Below, one piece after another: positions 11,356-23,750 of a stretch of 64,000 bases of DNA (position 1 is the first letter of the stretch; each line of letters starts with the position of its first letter). Below the pieces are notes generated by a model, which did no database searches, was not told the origin of the DNA, and saw only the letters and a program-made list of their open reading frames with translations. Position numbers and translations under genes: made by a program. Source of the DNA: Allolobophora icterica (Eukaryota > Annelida > Clitellata > Crassiclitellata > Lumbricidae); contig OY744607.1 in the NCBI GenBank assembly GCA_963556255.1, positions 47,086,111-47,150,110 on the forward strand, read 5' to 3'.

Positions 11356-12519
11356 GTGTATTTTGGTAGGGTGACTCATTCCAAGGTGAAGATAATGAAC
11401 TTGCGAACACTCCGACCTGTTGCTGCCTCACATAGTTGCCTCTTCCTCTTCTTTTTCTAGCACTTATTGTTCTAGGCCATCGATCTTACTTACTAATAAT
11501 GGCGGACTCTTTCCAATTCATTACGGTCTTGCATGCAAGTCTTTGTCGCTTCCAACCATAAATTCATTAATTTCTGTCGTCCAAGGACTGGCTTCTGATC
11601 TCTAGAGCCTCATGGATCTCCATTCCTCCATATACATACCTACATACATGTACATGTATGTAGGATTGTGCTTGTATGTAAGTTAGGGTGCTCCAGAATA
11701 CAATGGGTTTCCAAAAAGTTCCTAAAAATACTGCTCCCTGGCGATTTTCCCTTTCCATTTATCACTTTGTTCAACTGTACAAATTTTCAGACCAATTGAA
11801 AAAGGTTAAGCCTTGCCACCGACACAAAAATGTTATATGTGAAATATGCGAATTTGCTTAAAATCGGCAATATCATGGAGGAAAAACGTAATTATTTTCA
11901 TGATGATTAACTTCTTTTGTGAACTATTTTATGTGCTTGGCGATATTTATTATATAGAATTTTAAGTGCACTGAGTCTTCAATTGTTTAATGAACAACTG
12001 AACATAGATTAACCAGTTTAAGAAGTGATGATGAAGTTAGATGACTTGTTGGAGGCCAATTGACAGCCAACAGAATTCCTACAGAAGGAGATGCTTTGTG
12101 TTTGTTCTTTCATCTGAAAAATGGTCCAATGGAGTAAGAAAAACATGTAAATTTTAAAGGAGCGATTACAGAGAAAGTACTAGCAGCAGTGCAAAAAGAA
12201 TGGGGTAAGGCTGGAATTATCATACATCGAAAGGACAAGGTCAAGGTCAAGATTCGGGATCTCTGCGAGAATTATCGATTCATCCAGAAGCGAAAGAGTT
12301 TCACATCAAATCAAGAAAAATAAATTAAGTTGATTGAAGAACTGAAGTTAAAACTACTTTAATATTGCACACCAAGATGCTCAAAAGAAGATTATAAATG
12401 ACCGCCTACGCAGTCACCAACAGACAGATGAAGATATGGCATTTCTGTCAGCCCTGCATGAACAGAAGACTGTACACATGGCATCCGAGGATAAAGGCTA
12501 AAAAAAAGTAGAAAATAAA

Positions 12520-12732
12520 ATGCTGAGAGACTCTTCCGAATTGGTCAGAGAAGCGACAGAAGAGAAAAGAAAGATCTGCGCTTCGGCATCTTTTAGCAAT
12601 GCAGAAGCTCTACTGCCAGACCCACTTAACTTAATCCCGGAACATGCTTCTGACTCACAATCAGAAGAATCTGATGACGATTTTGCATGCCCGTCTCATT
12701 CAGGTGAAATGCCTAAGAGCAATTGCTCCTAA
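12520..12732 (+). pseudogene. 70-codon remnant frame inside the hAT-like element, product unknown
   Basis: The open stretch encodes an acidic, Ser-rich peptide (ASDSQSEESDDDF at about residues 46-58). The 12160-12500 sequence before it reads like a coding region broken by stops, for example KVKIRDLCENYRFIQKRKS at about 12240. I do not recognise the protein. It is probably part of the element's decayed gene. Confidence 0.3.
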
Positions 12733-13299
12733 CAATATAACATTACAACTTCTGAAAATGAGACAAACACAACACTGGAAACTGAAATTCCAGTATTTCG
12801 ACAATTGAATGCACCCACAAAACTGATTCATTTGAATCATTGACAAAAAGTCATTGCTTATGTTCAATCTACTTAATATTGAAAGTGACTGGCTCAACTT
12901 ACCACCAGCACAGTGGAAAACTGTTGACGATTTCCAATCAATCAATCAGTCAATCAGTCAATTTCGTTTATTCTAACCAATCTGACATGTGCGCAACTTG
13001 TTACAGAGTTAAGATAGATACAATAATGTACTGTCATCGAAAATGAGCCCGGTATACGAGATTTATATAAAAATAATAATTATGTAAATATGCCACGACA
13101 GAAAGAAGGGAAGCATCTGTCGTCTGAGAAGATACCTTGACTTGACTATCTGACAGTATCTGTATCTCATACAGTTTAATATACGGAATATTTCAGTTCG
13201 GTATACATAGTAATTCTAGATTAGTAGGCAATTATACTTTGTTGGTTAATCAGTTCTTATATTTATATTGAATTCTGGATATGAAATTGCGATCATCCT

Positions 13300-13480
13300 T
13301 CTCAGGGAGTTGGAGTTGGCAAGCAGCCATGTTGTTCGTCATATAAAAGTGGTAAATGATATGTCTGAAAGAGCGATGAAACTGATAACAGACTTTGCAA
13401 ATGCAATCACAAAGGACAAAGACAGTTTATGCTGCAGGTGATTGAAGCTCATATCCAGATTTCACTAAGGAAACTCATAA
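13300..13480 (+). pseudogene. Transposase-like remnant with a frameshift
   Basis: One frame reads VVNDMSERAMKLITDFANAI and then TKDKDS before a stop. The neighbouring frame continues FMLQVIEAH, so a small indel at about 13420 broke one coding region. The pattern (VND..ER..KLI.DF..) resembles a conserved segment in transposon-encoded proteins of invertebrates. That assignment is from memory and uncertain. Confidence 0.4.
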
Positions 13481-13654
13481 CGGTGTAAAAGGGTTATTGT
13501 TAAAACTTCATCATGCTGGTGGCAAGGCTTAACCTTAATATAAAAACCTCAAATTTGGATTTTTAGACTCATCTGCATGAGACGCATGGGAAAATGTCCG
13601 GGGAGAAATGAATTTTCAACTTTTATTTTTTTGGAGCACCCTAATGTAAGTACG

Positions 13655-13850
13655 CATGCATGTATGCATGTATCTATGTATATATGCATGTATGTGTGTA
13701 TGTATGTATGTATGTATGTATGTGTGTATGTATGTATGTATGTATGTATGTATGTATGTATGTATGTATGTATGTATGTATGTATGTATGTATGTATGTA
13801 TACATGCATGTATGTAATATATATGTAATTATGTATGTATGTCTGTCTGT
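13655..13850. repeat. (GTAT)n microsatellite
   Basis: Mostly pure GTAT units starting immediately after the right target duplication of the hAT-like element, whose left flank (11640-11683) is also GTAT-like. The insertion therefore went into a GTAT array. Confidence 0.95.
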
Positions 13851-13949
13851 ATGTCTTTATCTAGTTTTATGCCTGTTCTTATGTATGTGTACCCTATTAG
13901 ATGGCTATGTGTGGCTGTATGGGTATGTGTGAATGTGATAACGAATTTG

Positions 13950-13951
13950 CT

Positions 13952-13984
<33 letters not shown>

Positions 13985-13989
13985 GCTGT

Positions 13990-14058
<69 letters not shown>

Positions 14059-14070
14059 TGATGATGATGT

Positions 14071-14151
<81 letters not shown>

Positions 14152-14172
14152 CGATGACGACGACGGCGATGA
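13950..14172. repeat. (TTG)n then (GAT/GAC)n microsatellite
   Basis: About 12 TTG units are followed by about 62 GAT/GAC units. Poly-Asp, poly-Met and poly-Ser frames are artefacts. Confidence 0.97.
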
Positions 14173-14750
14173 TATTCTCAAGGCCTTTACATTCCTTCTC
14201 GTACATGTCCCCATCTACTGACCCACCAACCTCCAACTCCCAATCGTCTTTGAGGATCAGAAGGTGGCTCTATTGGAGAAGAGGCTGGAGGGTGTGCTCG
14301 TGTGCCTCAGGTCAGGGCGATCACTACTTCCGGTTCCGGTTGTAATTTGATTACAGCCGATAAAACAGGTCTAAGGAATTCTGCCGACAGATGTCCGTTC
14401 GTCGCTGTCGTCGGTAGAGGTCGGTAGAGGCTCAGTCTTTTATATTTGTAGTCGTCGGTTGCGTTCATTCCCTCGTGGGTCCTTCCTTCCTTCCTTCCTG
14501 CCCTCCACTTGTATCGATTTGGTCAGTCAGTGTGTGGAATGCTTGATTGGAACGGAAATGGAAAGCCGAGGAATTAGAACGGCATTGCCACTGGAAATTT
14601 ACCTCTGGTTTTAATTCTACTTGTAACTGTAATTATATCTGTAATTGTTATTGCAATTATATCTGTAATCGTATTTTAATCTGTAATTGTTCCGTTACTT
14701 CTACCGGACGATATATTTTTGAAGGGGTATGAAGGTTTGACATTAGGATC
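14173..14750. other. Spacer, no gene recognised
   Basis: A short (TCCT)n patch lies at about 14482-14500 and a degenerate taattgtatctg repeat at about 14610-14695. No convincing frame was found. Confidence 0.45.
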
Positions 14751-14756
14751 GATTGA

Positions 14757-14885
14757 TCTTGTTGACGACTGCTTTTGTTCACCTTGTCGACCACAGACTG
14801 TACTGCTCTTGTTGATCTTGTTGACAACTGCTTTTGTGATCTTGTTGACAACTGCTTTTGTGATCTTGTTGACAACTGCCTTTGT
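14757..14885. repeat. Minisatellite, 27-bp unit (cttgttgacaactgcttttgtgat)
   Basis: About four to five head-to-tail units, with the last three nearly identical. Confidence 0.9.
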
Positions 14886-15527
14886 CTTTCCCTCCTTACT
14901 TCCTCCCTCCCTCTGTCCATCCGTCTCTCTTGATGTCCGCCATTTGAATACATTTCCGACAGCTTGCCGTGACGCATTTGCATGCTTCTGCGCGTGTATT
15001 GACCGTTGCTTGCTAGTTACGCCATCTGGCGGTGAGTGAGCACCGGAATCACTTCGGATTTGACCCGTACACAAGTTACCTCTACTACCAATCGGTAAGT
15101 GAATTAAGCATTACATTGTCTAATCCATTCTAATATATTAACAGTTACACTTACATAACATTTTCAAATTACAATTACGTATACAATTACAGAAACTCTT
15201 ACAAGTTCTGTACAGTTTGCATCGTTAGTCATATGGGAGAAACAAAAAACCTTTTACAGAGTCGACATTTCCCGCCAAGTGGGCAGACGATGTGTAACTT
15301 ATAGTTACTCTATAGGTGTTTCCCAACCTAGATACGTGTCACCCAAGCAAAGGGTTGTGCCAAGGGTGCCGTGAACCTGCTGTAGTCGTGCCGTGGCTGG
15401 ATAATATTTGTGCAGCCTATTCTGTCAATAAATGAGTAAAACTACTGATTATCGCTAAAAATTAGAGTAGTGGAGAAACAGTCGCAACACTGCGGTTGAG
15501 TATACAAGGAACGTTGCTTGACATATT
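14886..15527. other. Spacer, no gene recognised
   Basis: No coding, RNA or strong repeat signal was identified. Confidence 0.4.
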
Positions 15528-15890
15528 GTCGCTAAAGTAAAGAATTCTGTCTCTTCTCTGTTCGTTCAGGTGTGCTGACGATGAGGTTTCTACAAGATGG
15601 CTCCATTTCTTTCTGTCTCTGATAGTATCCATGGCTTTTCTCATGTCCAATAACACATGTTCCCTAAGATCTTTCTGAGACTTTCTCACGTTTTCCATCC
15701 ATGTCTCTGTTTGTCTTCCTCGACTCCGTGTTCCCTCCACGTGGCAATGGAATGTCCTTGCTGGTAATCTCTTGTCGTCCATTCTTGTTACATGACCAAA
15801 CCATTCCAGTCTTCTTGTTCTAATCTTGTTTACCAGCGTCTTCCTCTGTCCCAACTCCTTTCGGATTACTTCATTACGAATAAAACAGTA
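15528..15890 (-). pseudogene. C-terminal tail of a non-LTR retrotransposon reverse transcriptase, minus strand
   Basis: The minus-strand frame reads RTRRLEWFGHVTRMDDKRL, then EGTRSRGRQTETWMENVRK, then DTIRDRKKWSHLVETS, the conserved tail downstream of LINE RT domains. It is the same protein region as at 7340-7748 but a different family. RT domain and 5' part are absent. Confidence 0.7.
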
Positions 15891-16040
15891 AAAAATAAAG
15901 AACTAAATGGAAGACAAATAAATTAAATTAAGGATGGGTGCCGTTGACTGATTGACTTTTAGTAAGGATGTCACGTTCCGAGAAAGGTTGGCGAGCTCTG
16001 CAGTAACTCATATTGAATCCAATCTTATGCTGCAGTGTGA

Positions 16041-16207
16041 CATGAAACCCGATTGGTAAGAACGCTCGCCTTGTAATACAAAGAGTACAGGTTTGATCCT
16101 CCTCCCCCGAGACGGTTACTATGTATACGGACCTTGAGCAAGTCCTTCATTCACAATTGCTCAGCGCCATCTATTGATGCTTTGTCATCGGATAGCGGCG
16201 CTTAAAT
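16041..16207 (+). repeat. SINE family A, copy 2
   Basis: Full body: tRNA-like head, gagacggttactatgt, gaccttgagcaagtccttc, acaattgctcagcgccatc and the tail tgatgctttgtcatcgg. Confidence 0.8.
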
Positions 16208-16335
16208 AACGCACGATAGCAATATTAGCTCAATCTTATCCCTGTGCGCAACAATATACAACCATATCATTAGATCTAGTCTTACATACATATTATTATT
16301 GCATGTGCATGCATGCATACATATTAGATCAGAAT

Positions 16336-16395
16336 ATATATATATATATATATATAAATTATGTATTATATATAATATATATATATATATATATG
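16336..16395. repeat. (TA)n microsatellite
   Basis: Two short TA runs. Confidence 0.9.
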
Positions 16396-16505
16396 TAAAA
16401 CCACAGAGCAGAAGAGCGAAGGATACCGAGAGTTGACATCCGATAATTGCTATTGAATCTGAGAGGCCTTGACACACACAGTGCACGAGCTTCTCAGCAT
16501 TTCTA

Positions 16506-16785
<280 letters not shown>

Positions 16786-16819
16786 CTCATCGCCCTATAT
16801 ATATGTACTTTTATATACG

Positions 16820-16915
16820 TGTGTGTAAACAGAAAGAGAGAGAGGACGAGGAGAGGAGGAAAAGCAGAGGAGCAGAAGACGGAGGAGAAGGAGGAAGAGA
16901 ATGAGGAGAAAGCTT
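16820..16915. repeat. Purine-rich (GAGGA)n-like tract
   Basis: About 90 bases are almost entirely A and G on the plus strand. Confidence 0.8.
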
Positions 16916-16939
16916 TGTAAAGCGCGTAATATATATGAA

Positions 16940-17130
16940 TCAATCAATTGAGCATTTATATAGCGCCACTTCAAGGAAACTTTTCAGAGGCGCTCCCAGC
17001 CCAAACCCGGCGAAAGAGAACATGCAGAAAAGAAAGCGGTGTATGGACGAGTCTCGAGGAAGAGACCGAAGTTCAGCAGAAAGCCCATTCCAAATTGTGG
17101 GTCCAACCACGGAGAAAGCGCGCGGCTGCA
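16940..17130 (-). pseudogene. C-terminal tail of a CR1-like LINE, minus strand
   Basis: The minus-strand frame contains RAFSVVGPTIWNGLSAELR, the conserved end of CR1-type ORF2 proteins. The same motif is seen at 60365-60420 (SVVGPTAWNGLPSELR). The 3' side ends in gatatagcgcc-like sequence and a GAAT-like tail (16935). Confidence 0.7.
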
Positions 17131-17152
17131 TAGAATACACACACACATATAT

Positions 17153-18116
17153 TAGGGACCTGCGAATCACAAATTTTCACTCGAATCGAATCTCGAATCG
17201 AATCGGGGGTAGAGATTCGAATTCGATTCGAATCTCGAATCGAATCAGCGGGTACCAGTTTCGTATTAATGAAGCTTGATTGCACAGGCGTACCACAGTA
17301 TCAATGACTTTTCTGCAGTTTAAAATCAATTAAACTAAACATTAAGCTCCATTAACAGAATTAAAAATAAATAAATAAATAAATAAATTATATTCTTTGT
17401 GCCAATTGCCTAACCGCACTTTGGTGTACATACATCTAAGCGGAGTTTATTACAGAGCTTCTCATTTGTGGCGATCGATCGATCACTCTCGTTGGTCGCT
17501 AGCCTAGCAAAGGTACGAGCGAGCGGTTAATCCCTCGCCTAGCGGAAGGTCGTCGCTCGATGAGTTTAAGTTAAGCTCCAAGACGATAGACGGAACTGGA
17601 GCCAGACCATTATTTTATTTATCTAATTTACATTACATCAATTTACTTACTTGCGGTAGCGTTGAATCGCTCTAAGTTCATACAATATGATTGGCCATAA
17701 CAACACGGTCGACACCTCACACCTCATGACTTCATTCGAGGAGTCACTAATTATATGCAACTATACAAAATAGGCTGTACACAAAAGCTCTAGAGGTCGA
17801 CCGCGCATCGCTTACCTAAATCCAGCGCGATCGATTTTCAAACCGCCCACTATTTTCAAATAAGAAGCTTGAGTAGGCCTATAGGTTTCTAGGGGTTGCC
17901 GTCAGCGCATGCCGCGTTTTACGCAGAAATTCAACAACCAATCCACGCGCTGTAAACATTTAAACCAATTAGTTTACAACAAATTGCGTCAAGGGCTAAT
18001 AGTTTTTCCGCAAAATGATTCGAAATTTTTCGAATCATGACATCATTTTCGAATCGAATCGAATACCGCCGTCCGATTCGTTTTCGAATCGAATATCGAA
18101 GCTTCGCAGGTCCCTA
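17153..18116. mobile_element. Non-autonomous hAT element of 964 bp with subterminal TCGAATC arrays
   Basis: The ends are TAGGGACCTGCGAA on both sides (right one in reverse complement), with perfect 8-bp duplications acatatat (17145-17152 and 18117-18124). Both subterminal zones are packed with TCGAATC/GATTCGA units (17178-17245 and 18017-18100). No transposase frame was found. It sits 23 bp from a CR1-like fragment. Confidence 0.9.
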
Positions 18117-18302
18117 ACATATATATACATATATACATATATATACATATATATATATATGCGTCATGCGTTTCAGAGAAACGCGTGTATACGCATGAGA
18201 GGGTATACATGTGCATTTCACGACGAAGGAGAAAAATATATGTATATACACACATAATATGCATATGTATGTATGTGATACAGGCATCCATATTTGTGCG
18301 TA

Positions 18303-18381
<79 letters not shown>

Positions 18382-18549
18382 TAACGGTGTAACACGCCTT
18401 TTACAAAACTTTATATAAATATATTTCACTTATATATTCCTCTTCCAATATATATAGTTTAGATACATGCATATATGTGTATAATGTATGACAGCTTGGT
18501 CATACGTACATGTAAATACACGCTAAATATAATATAGATAGGGTATAAT

Positions 18550-18617
<68 letters not shown>

Positions 18618-18620
18618 TTA
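18117..18620. repeat. TA-rich region with two long (TA)n arrays
   Basis: Pure arrays lie at about 18308-18378 and 18551-18613, with TATG/TACA-rich sequence between. Confidence 0.95.
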
Positions 18621-18711
18621 AATAGTGTATATTGCTGGTCCGATATCGTCCTTCCGTATAATGTATTATTCACTTGGTTGCCATCGTCCCATCGTCTTTT
18701 GGTGCTTCGTT

Positions 18712-18772
18712 TCTGCTGCTGCTGCTTCTGCTGCTGCTGCTGCTGCAGCTGCTGCTGCTGCTGCTTGTGGTA
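18712..18772. repeat. (TGC)n microsatellite
   Basis: About 17 CTG/CTT units. No surrounding gene was recognised, so the polyGln/polyLeu/polyAla frames are not supported. Confidence 0.9.
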
Positions 18773-18879
18773 ATGATGCTGTTGGGCGGTGTAATGAGTG
18801 AGCTGGTGGGATCGATGCGGTGGGTGAGGGTGGGTCGTTGCCGGATGATGACGATAGGTGTGCTCTTGTGTGGACATGT

Positions 18880-19266
<387 letters not shown>

Positions 19267-19359
19267 GCGGTGGCAATGATGCTGCCTGGAATCCTGTGAT
19301 TATGAAACGATGCATGCAGCAGCAGAATCCATACCAGGACGCTTCCAATCAGCCCTCGC

Positions 19360-20310
19360 ATCCTCTTCCTTCTCCTTTTCTCCTTCTTCTCCTGCTTTTC
19401 TTCCTCCTCGTTCTTTTCCTCTTCCTCCTCTTCCACCTCTTCTTCTTCTTCCTCTTTCTCCTCCTACGCATCCTCCTCCTTCTATTCCTTCTCATCCTCC
19501 TTCTCCCTCCTCTTCCTCCTTTTCCTCATCCTCGTCTTTATCCTGCTCATCAGCTGGTAATATATCCTCAAGCGTCCTCTTAATCCTCAATGTCTGTCTC
19601 TGTTTCTCGTCGTGCGATTCTTTCCTCCTCTTTTCAGTCTCTTCATCATTTCAATGCTTTTAGTCTTCCCATTTTTCTTCGCAAAACTTTTCCTCTTTTT
19701 ATTTTTCTCCTCTTCCTCATCTTTCATATCCTCACTGACTTCAACCTCATCCCCATTTGCTTCAATCCTCACTCTCTGCTCCTCTTTTTTTATCCTTCGC
19801 ACCCTTACTCCTCTTCCTATTCTTGCTAATCTCTATTCTTTTCCTCATTCTCGCCACCCTAATGCTCTTACCGTTCTCTTAATCTTCCTCTCTCACTCGT
19901 ACTGATTCTGTGTATCTTCCAGATCCTTCTCCTCCTTCTCCTCTTCTCGTTTTCTTCTACCTCGTCTTCCTTTCCTCCTCCTTTACCTCATTTCCCTCTT
20001 TCTCCATCTCTTCCTTCTCCTCCTCCTCTTCTTCCTCCTCCTCCTCTGCCTTCTCCTCATTCTTCTCTTCCTCCTGCACTTCCTCCAACTCTTCTTCTTC
20101 TTCTTCTTCTTCTTCTTCCTCTTCCCCTTCCCCTTCCCCTTCCCCTTCCCCTTCCCCTTCCCCTTCCCCTTCCCCTTCCCCTTCCCCTTCCCCTTCCCCT
20201 TCTTCTTCTTCTTCTTCTTCTTCTTCTTCTTCTTCTTCTTCTTCTTCTTCCCTTCCTCCTTCTTCTCCTCCTCCTCCTCCTCCTCCTCCTCCTCCTCCTC
20301 CTCCTCATCA
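19360..20310. repeat. Polypyrimidine tract of about 950 bases with (TTC)n, (CCCTTC)n and (CCT)n blocks
   Basis: The plus strand is almost all C and T, with occasional A/G. Pure blocks are (TTC)n at 20092-20119, (CCCTTC)n at about 20120-20199, (TTC)n at 20200-20249 and (CCT)n at 20265-20305. A sub-segment (19738-19880) is repeated at 33215-33350. Confidence 0.95.
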
Positions 20311-20499
20311 TCATCAGCAGCAGCAGCATTAGCAACGGCAGCAGTCTCAGTCAATTGCCTTCCATCTTCTGGCACCGCCATCTCCAACACTTGACCAGCG
20401 CTAAAGATGACCGACGGCAGACGGCTTCTTCATGGACGCTTCCCTTCGGGCGACAGGTGTTCGATGCATCGCCGCATCATTATCTTCAAGTCATGTCTT

Positions 20500-20860
20500 G
20501 ACATAGGAGACACACTAGTGTGGCTATACGCGCTTTAAAACAATGTCTGGATATACTGAGACACACTAATATGGCTATAGGCCTACGCGCTTTAAAATAA
20601 TGTCTGGATATACTGAGACACACTGATATGGCCATACACTCTTTAAAACAATGTCTGTATACACTGAGACACACTGATATGGCTATACACTCTTTAAAAC
20701 AATGTCTGGATATACTGAGACACACTAATATGGCTATGCACTATTTAAAACAATGTCTGGATATACTGAGGCACACTAATATGGCTATGCACTCTTTTAA
20801 ACAATGTCTGAATATAATGAGACACACCAGTGTTGCTACACCACTGAAAACAAAGCTTCG
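20500..20860. repeat. Minisatellite, 51-bp unit, about seven copies
   Basis: The unit contains gagacacactaatatggct and aaaacaatgtctggatatac. Because 51 is divisible by three, a plus-strand frame (20628-20924) stays open as 17-residue repeats (LKQCLDILRHTNMAMHS). No sign of a gene around it, so I treat it as a repeat. Confidence 0.9.
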
Positions 20861-20964
20861 ACATATCAGACATTTTAAGATCATCACTCATGAGCTTCAA
20901 CAGGTGTTAACTAAAATCAAGTAGTGGCAGCAGTGTTTTGACCGAATAACTGCTTCGTTTTCAA

Positions 20965-21052
20965 CTAAGCCATCGCCTGATGCCTTGTGCATTAGACACC
21001 GGCGCACTAGAAGTTACTAGGCCTAATTACAACCTCAATTACGGTGTATGAA
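20965..21052 (+). repeat. SINE family B, copy 1
   Basis: Core gatgccttgtgcattagacac followed by cggcgcactagaagttacta. Related copies are at 37768, 45246, 49708, 50845, 52602, 56550 (minus) and 57551 (minus). Confidence 0.65.
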
Positions 21053-21390
21053 AATGCGATAAGCATATGTCCCGGTACATTATATAGCGACTTTTCTTTC
21101 TATTAACTACGGTGTCTTCTCTAGTTAAGATCTGTGAAAAATCTTCAGTTGTGTTACGTCATCGGTTGATTCGTAATAGTTATCTCGAGACTTCTACAGG
21201 TAACCCTAGTAAAGCTCTAATTAAGTGGGACTGTGGTCCCTTCTGGGTCTACCGTTTCTATCCTAGGACCCATTCGCTTTATGTTGACCTCGTGTCTTTG
21301 CTAATCTCTTGGGAGCAATAAACGTTGATGAAACACAGACTGTAAAGATGGCCTTCATTCCCAACGTGGACGGGATCAGATTGTAAGACG
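21053..21390. other. Spacer, no gene recognised
   Basis: A 69-codon frame at 21112-21321 has no recognisable motif. Confidence 0.4.
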
Positions 21391-21612
21391 AGAAGATGAA
21401 GAAGATGGTTATGATGATGATGATGATTAAGATAATGAATGAAGGTAATGAAGATGAAGATGATGAAGACGATGATGATGAATGAAGGTGATGAAGATGA
21501 TGAATGAAGGTGATGAAGATGAAGATGATGAAGACGACAATGATGATGGTGGTGGTGGTGGTGGTGGTGGTGGTGGTGGTGGTGGTGGTGGTGGTGGTGG
21601 TGGTGGTGGTGG

Positions 21613-21682
<70 letters not shown>

Positions 21683-21769
21683 AATAATAACAATAACAAT
21701 AATAATAAATAATAATAATGAAGACATGATGTTGATGATGATGACGATGAAGAAGAAGAAGAAGAAGAA

Positions 21770-21836
<67 letters not shown>
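21391..21836. repeat. (GAT)n/(GGT)n/(GAA)n compound microsatellite
   Basis: GAT/GAA-rich to 21545, (GGT)n 21547-21613, (GAT)n 21613-21680, AAT/AAC-rich to 21720, (GAA)n and (GAT)n to 21836. Confidence 0.97.
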
Positions 21837-21837
<1 letters not shown>

Positions 21838-21884
21838 GAACCCCCGGCATCTCGATTGACAGTCCAGCGGGCTAACCGCTAGAC
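21837..21884 (-). repeat. SINE family C, copy 3, first half (interrupted by a hAT element)
   Basis: In reverse complement it reads like the tRNA-like head of the SINE at 56665: gttagcccgctggactgtca then tcgag and a box B-like gggggttcaaatc. It continues after the hAT insertion at 23179-23216. Confidence 0.6.
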
Positions 21885-23178
21885 CAGTGCTTCCCAACCT
21901 GTGTGCCGCGGCACACAAGTGTGCCGCGAGCGTGGTAGAAGTGTGCCGTGGCCGAATGTCGGAAATCTGAATTTTTACATGACAATATTATTACTCAATC
22001 ATAATATTATGCACTATCCCTTACTGATAAATTGGTGCAGTCAAGTATAATTTCTTGCCAGGCTAATTTAGTTGTATGTGAATCTGCATAAACCATCGTC
22101 TGTTGCATCTATTAACTATCCGATGAACTAACTTACTTATTTACTCTGTCTATGATAATATCATCGTTAGTATGCTTCATTATAACGCATCTTTGCGTCA
22201 TCGTAGTTTCAAATTCAATTTCTGTGTTTGCTCGCCCAGGTGCAGTTGTGTTACATGACATTGTTATAGAGTATTTGTCAGAATTAAAAGACAAGTTACA
22301 ATATTAGTTTCCAAGTTTAAATGTCTCTGACAAAGACTGGATCAGAAACCCATTTCATCACCAACTGGATTTGTTTGGCCTACAGATTGGGGAAAAGGAA
22401 CAGCTGTTTGGCATTGCAGCTGACAGAACACTATGACTTAAGTTCGCAGTAATGAATTTAACAGACTTTGGGATTATGATAGAGAAGGAATACGCCTTGT
22501 TAGGTGCCAAAGCTGTCGGCATTCTGCTGCCCTTCTGCACTACTGACCTGTGTGAAAAGGCATTGTCAGGAATGACACAAATCAAAACGAAACACTGATG
22601 GTGTTTACAGTCAATTGAAAACGACTTATGAGCGTGCTTGTCAATCGCCGTTCAAGCTCTTACTGACACAATTTTACACTCTTTGCAAAGTCAACCGTCC
22701 CATTAGCCATGGTTTTCATCATGGTTTATAGTCTGCTTTTAATCAATTTGTCCAGATTATCTGGTTTTTAAAACAGCGGCTTACAATTCCTGATTTTTAT
22801 AAGTTTTGACGTCGACACAATGACACTGTTTTATCATCAATACACAGTTGTAGACCCAAAACAGTGTAGCTACACGTGTGTTTAGTTAAGATAATTAGTT
22901 TAGATAATTGTACTGTCATGTCTCAATGTAATCTTACTGCGTTTGTCAATTTGAATTAAAAAAGAACAAGATTATTTTTATTATTAAGTGGATAAATAAA
23001 CGTTACTTTATCTAAATTAAAATGAATAAGTGTATAATGAATAAGTGTAGGCCTATATACCAAATTTATATATTATACATAATATTATATAGAAAATAAG
23101 TGCCATAAATGCAATGTGCCGCCTGGTGAGTGGTTCTTAGAAAGTGTGCCGTGGTTGAAGAAAGGTTGGGAAGCACTC
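21885..23178. mobile_element. hAT (ZBED5-like) transposon, 1294 bp, degenerate
   Basis: The ends match the hAT pattern AGTGCTTCCCAACCT on both sides (one mismatch at the outermost base). The flanking 8-mers cgctagac (21877-21884) and cgctagag (23179-23186) agree at 7 of 8 positions. Subterminal gtgtgccgcgg/gtgtgccgtgg motifs are present at both ends. A decayed transposase is inside. Confidence 0.85.
22255..22605 (+). pseudogene. Decayed hAT transposase C-terminal half (ZBED5-like)
   Basis: The plus frame reads WIRNPFHHQLDLFGLQIGEK, a stop, LKFAVMNLTDFGIMIEKEY, then LLPFCTTDLCEKALSGMTQ and IKTKH before a stop. This is the end of ZBED5/hAT-type transposases, where a LLPF-T-LCE--FS-LT-IKTK pattern marks the dimerisation domain. 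At least two in-frame stops show it is dead. The DNA-binding N-terminus is gone. Confidence 0.75.
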
Positions 23179-23216
23179 CGCTAGAGCGGCTAGACCATCG
23201 CGTACCACATTAGACT
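23179..23216 (-). repeat. SINE family C, copy 3, second half
   Basis: In reverse complement it supplies the 5' head (gatggtctagccgctctagc) that precedes the segment at 21837-21884. Confidence 0.5.
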
Positions 23217-23313
23217 GTGAGGCATGTTATAAACGCAACCGTGGAGAAGTGAATATGCTGATCAAAGAGTAAAGCACAGTTGTTGAAATTAACTTGTCGC
23301 TAATAATTAATCG

Positions 23314-23318
23314 GTGAT
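23314..23318. repeat. 5-bp target site duplication gtgat (left)
   Basis: Matches 29801-29805 exactly. Five bases is the normal size for Ty3/gypsy integration. Confidence 0.95.
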
Positions 23319-23750
23319 TGTCGCGGTCGACTCCTTCGATCGCAACGACGAACCAACGAAGGAACTATTAAAAGATCTTTATTTAAAAATAAAGTCGATT
23401 AAGTGTAAAGTAAGTCAACTCGTCTATCAAATATCACAATCGTAGACAGCACACAGGTTGGCTGGTCTCGATTGAACGTTATACGATCAATGTTTCAACG
23501 TTTACAAATCTTCGTCAAAAGGCCCCCAATGTACATCAGGTCTATCTTATATAGAGTTCTCCCGGATTCCAGAACGTTCTGTGACGTCACTGTACTTTTC
23601 CCTGGAAAGTCCTACTGAACACGTATATCCTTGTTGCATGCACCGAATTAATGTTGACAGCTTGCTGCAGAATTTTCCGTGCGTTGTAAACAAGCTTGTT
23701 GACGCGTCGGTTTTCTTCCCTTGATGCATGCACCCGCGTAGACCACGACA
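23319..23750 (-). repeat. 3' LTR (relative to the element), 432 bp
   Basis: Starts tgtcgcgg and ends cacgaca on the plus strand. On the element strand it has a TATA box (TATATAAG, plus positions 23546-23553) and an AATAAA polyadenylation signal (23378-23383), about 170 bp apart. Confidence 0.97.
23546..23553 (-). promoter_or_regulatory. TATA box in the 3' LTR
   Basis: TATATAAG on the minus strand; the identical copy lies at 29596-29603. Confidence 0.6.

Larger units (their letters stand above)
11684..13643. mobile_element. hAT-like DNA transposon, 1960 bp, degenerate
   Basis: Both ends carry the terminal repeat TAGGGTGCTCCA (the right one in reverse complement). Perfect 8-bp duplications atgtaagt lie at 11676-11683 and 13644-13651. 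The interior also shows a subterminal inverted motif, gttaagccttgcc at about 11806 and ggcaaggcttaac at about 13522. It contains broken coding remnants (see 13300-13480). Confidence 0.85.

Noticed and set aside
19910..20390. Ser/Pro-rich and Lys/Gly or Arg/Gly-rich frames
   Set aside because: Translation of the polypyrimidine tract. No start context, no introns or conserved ends.
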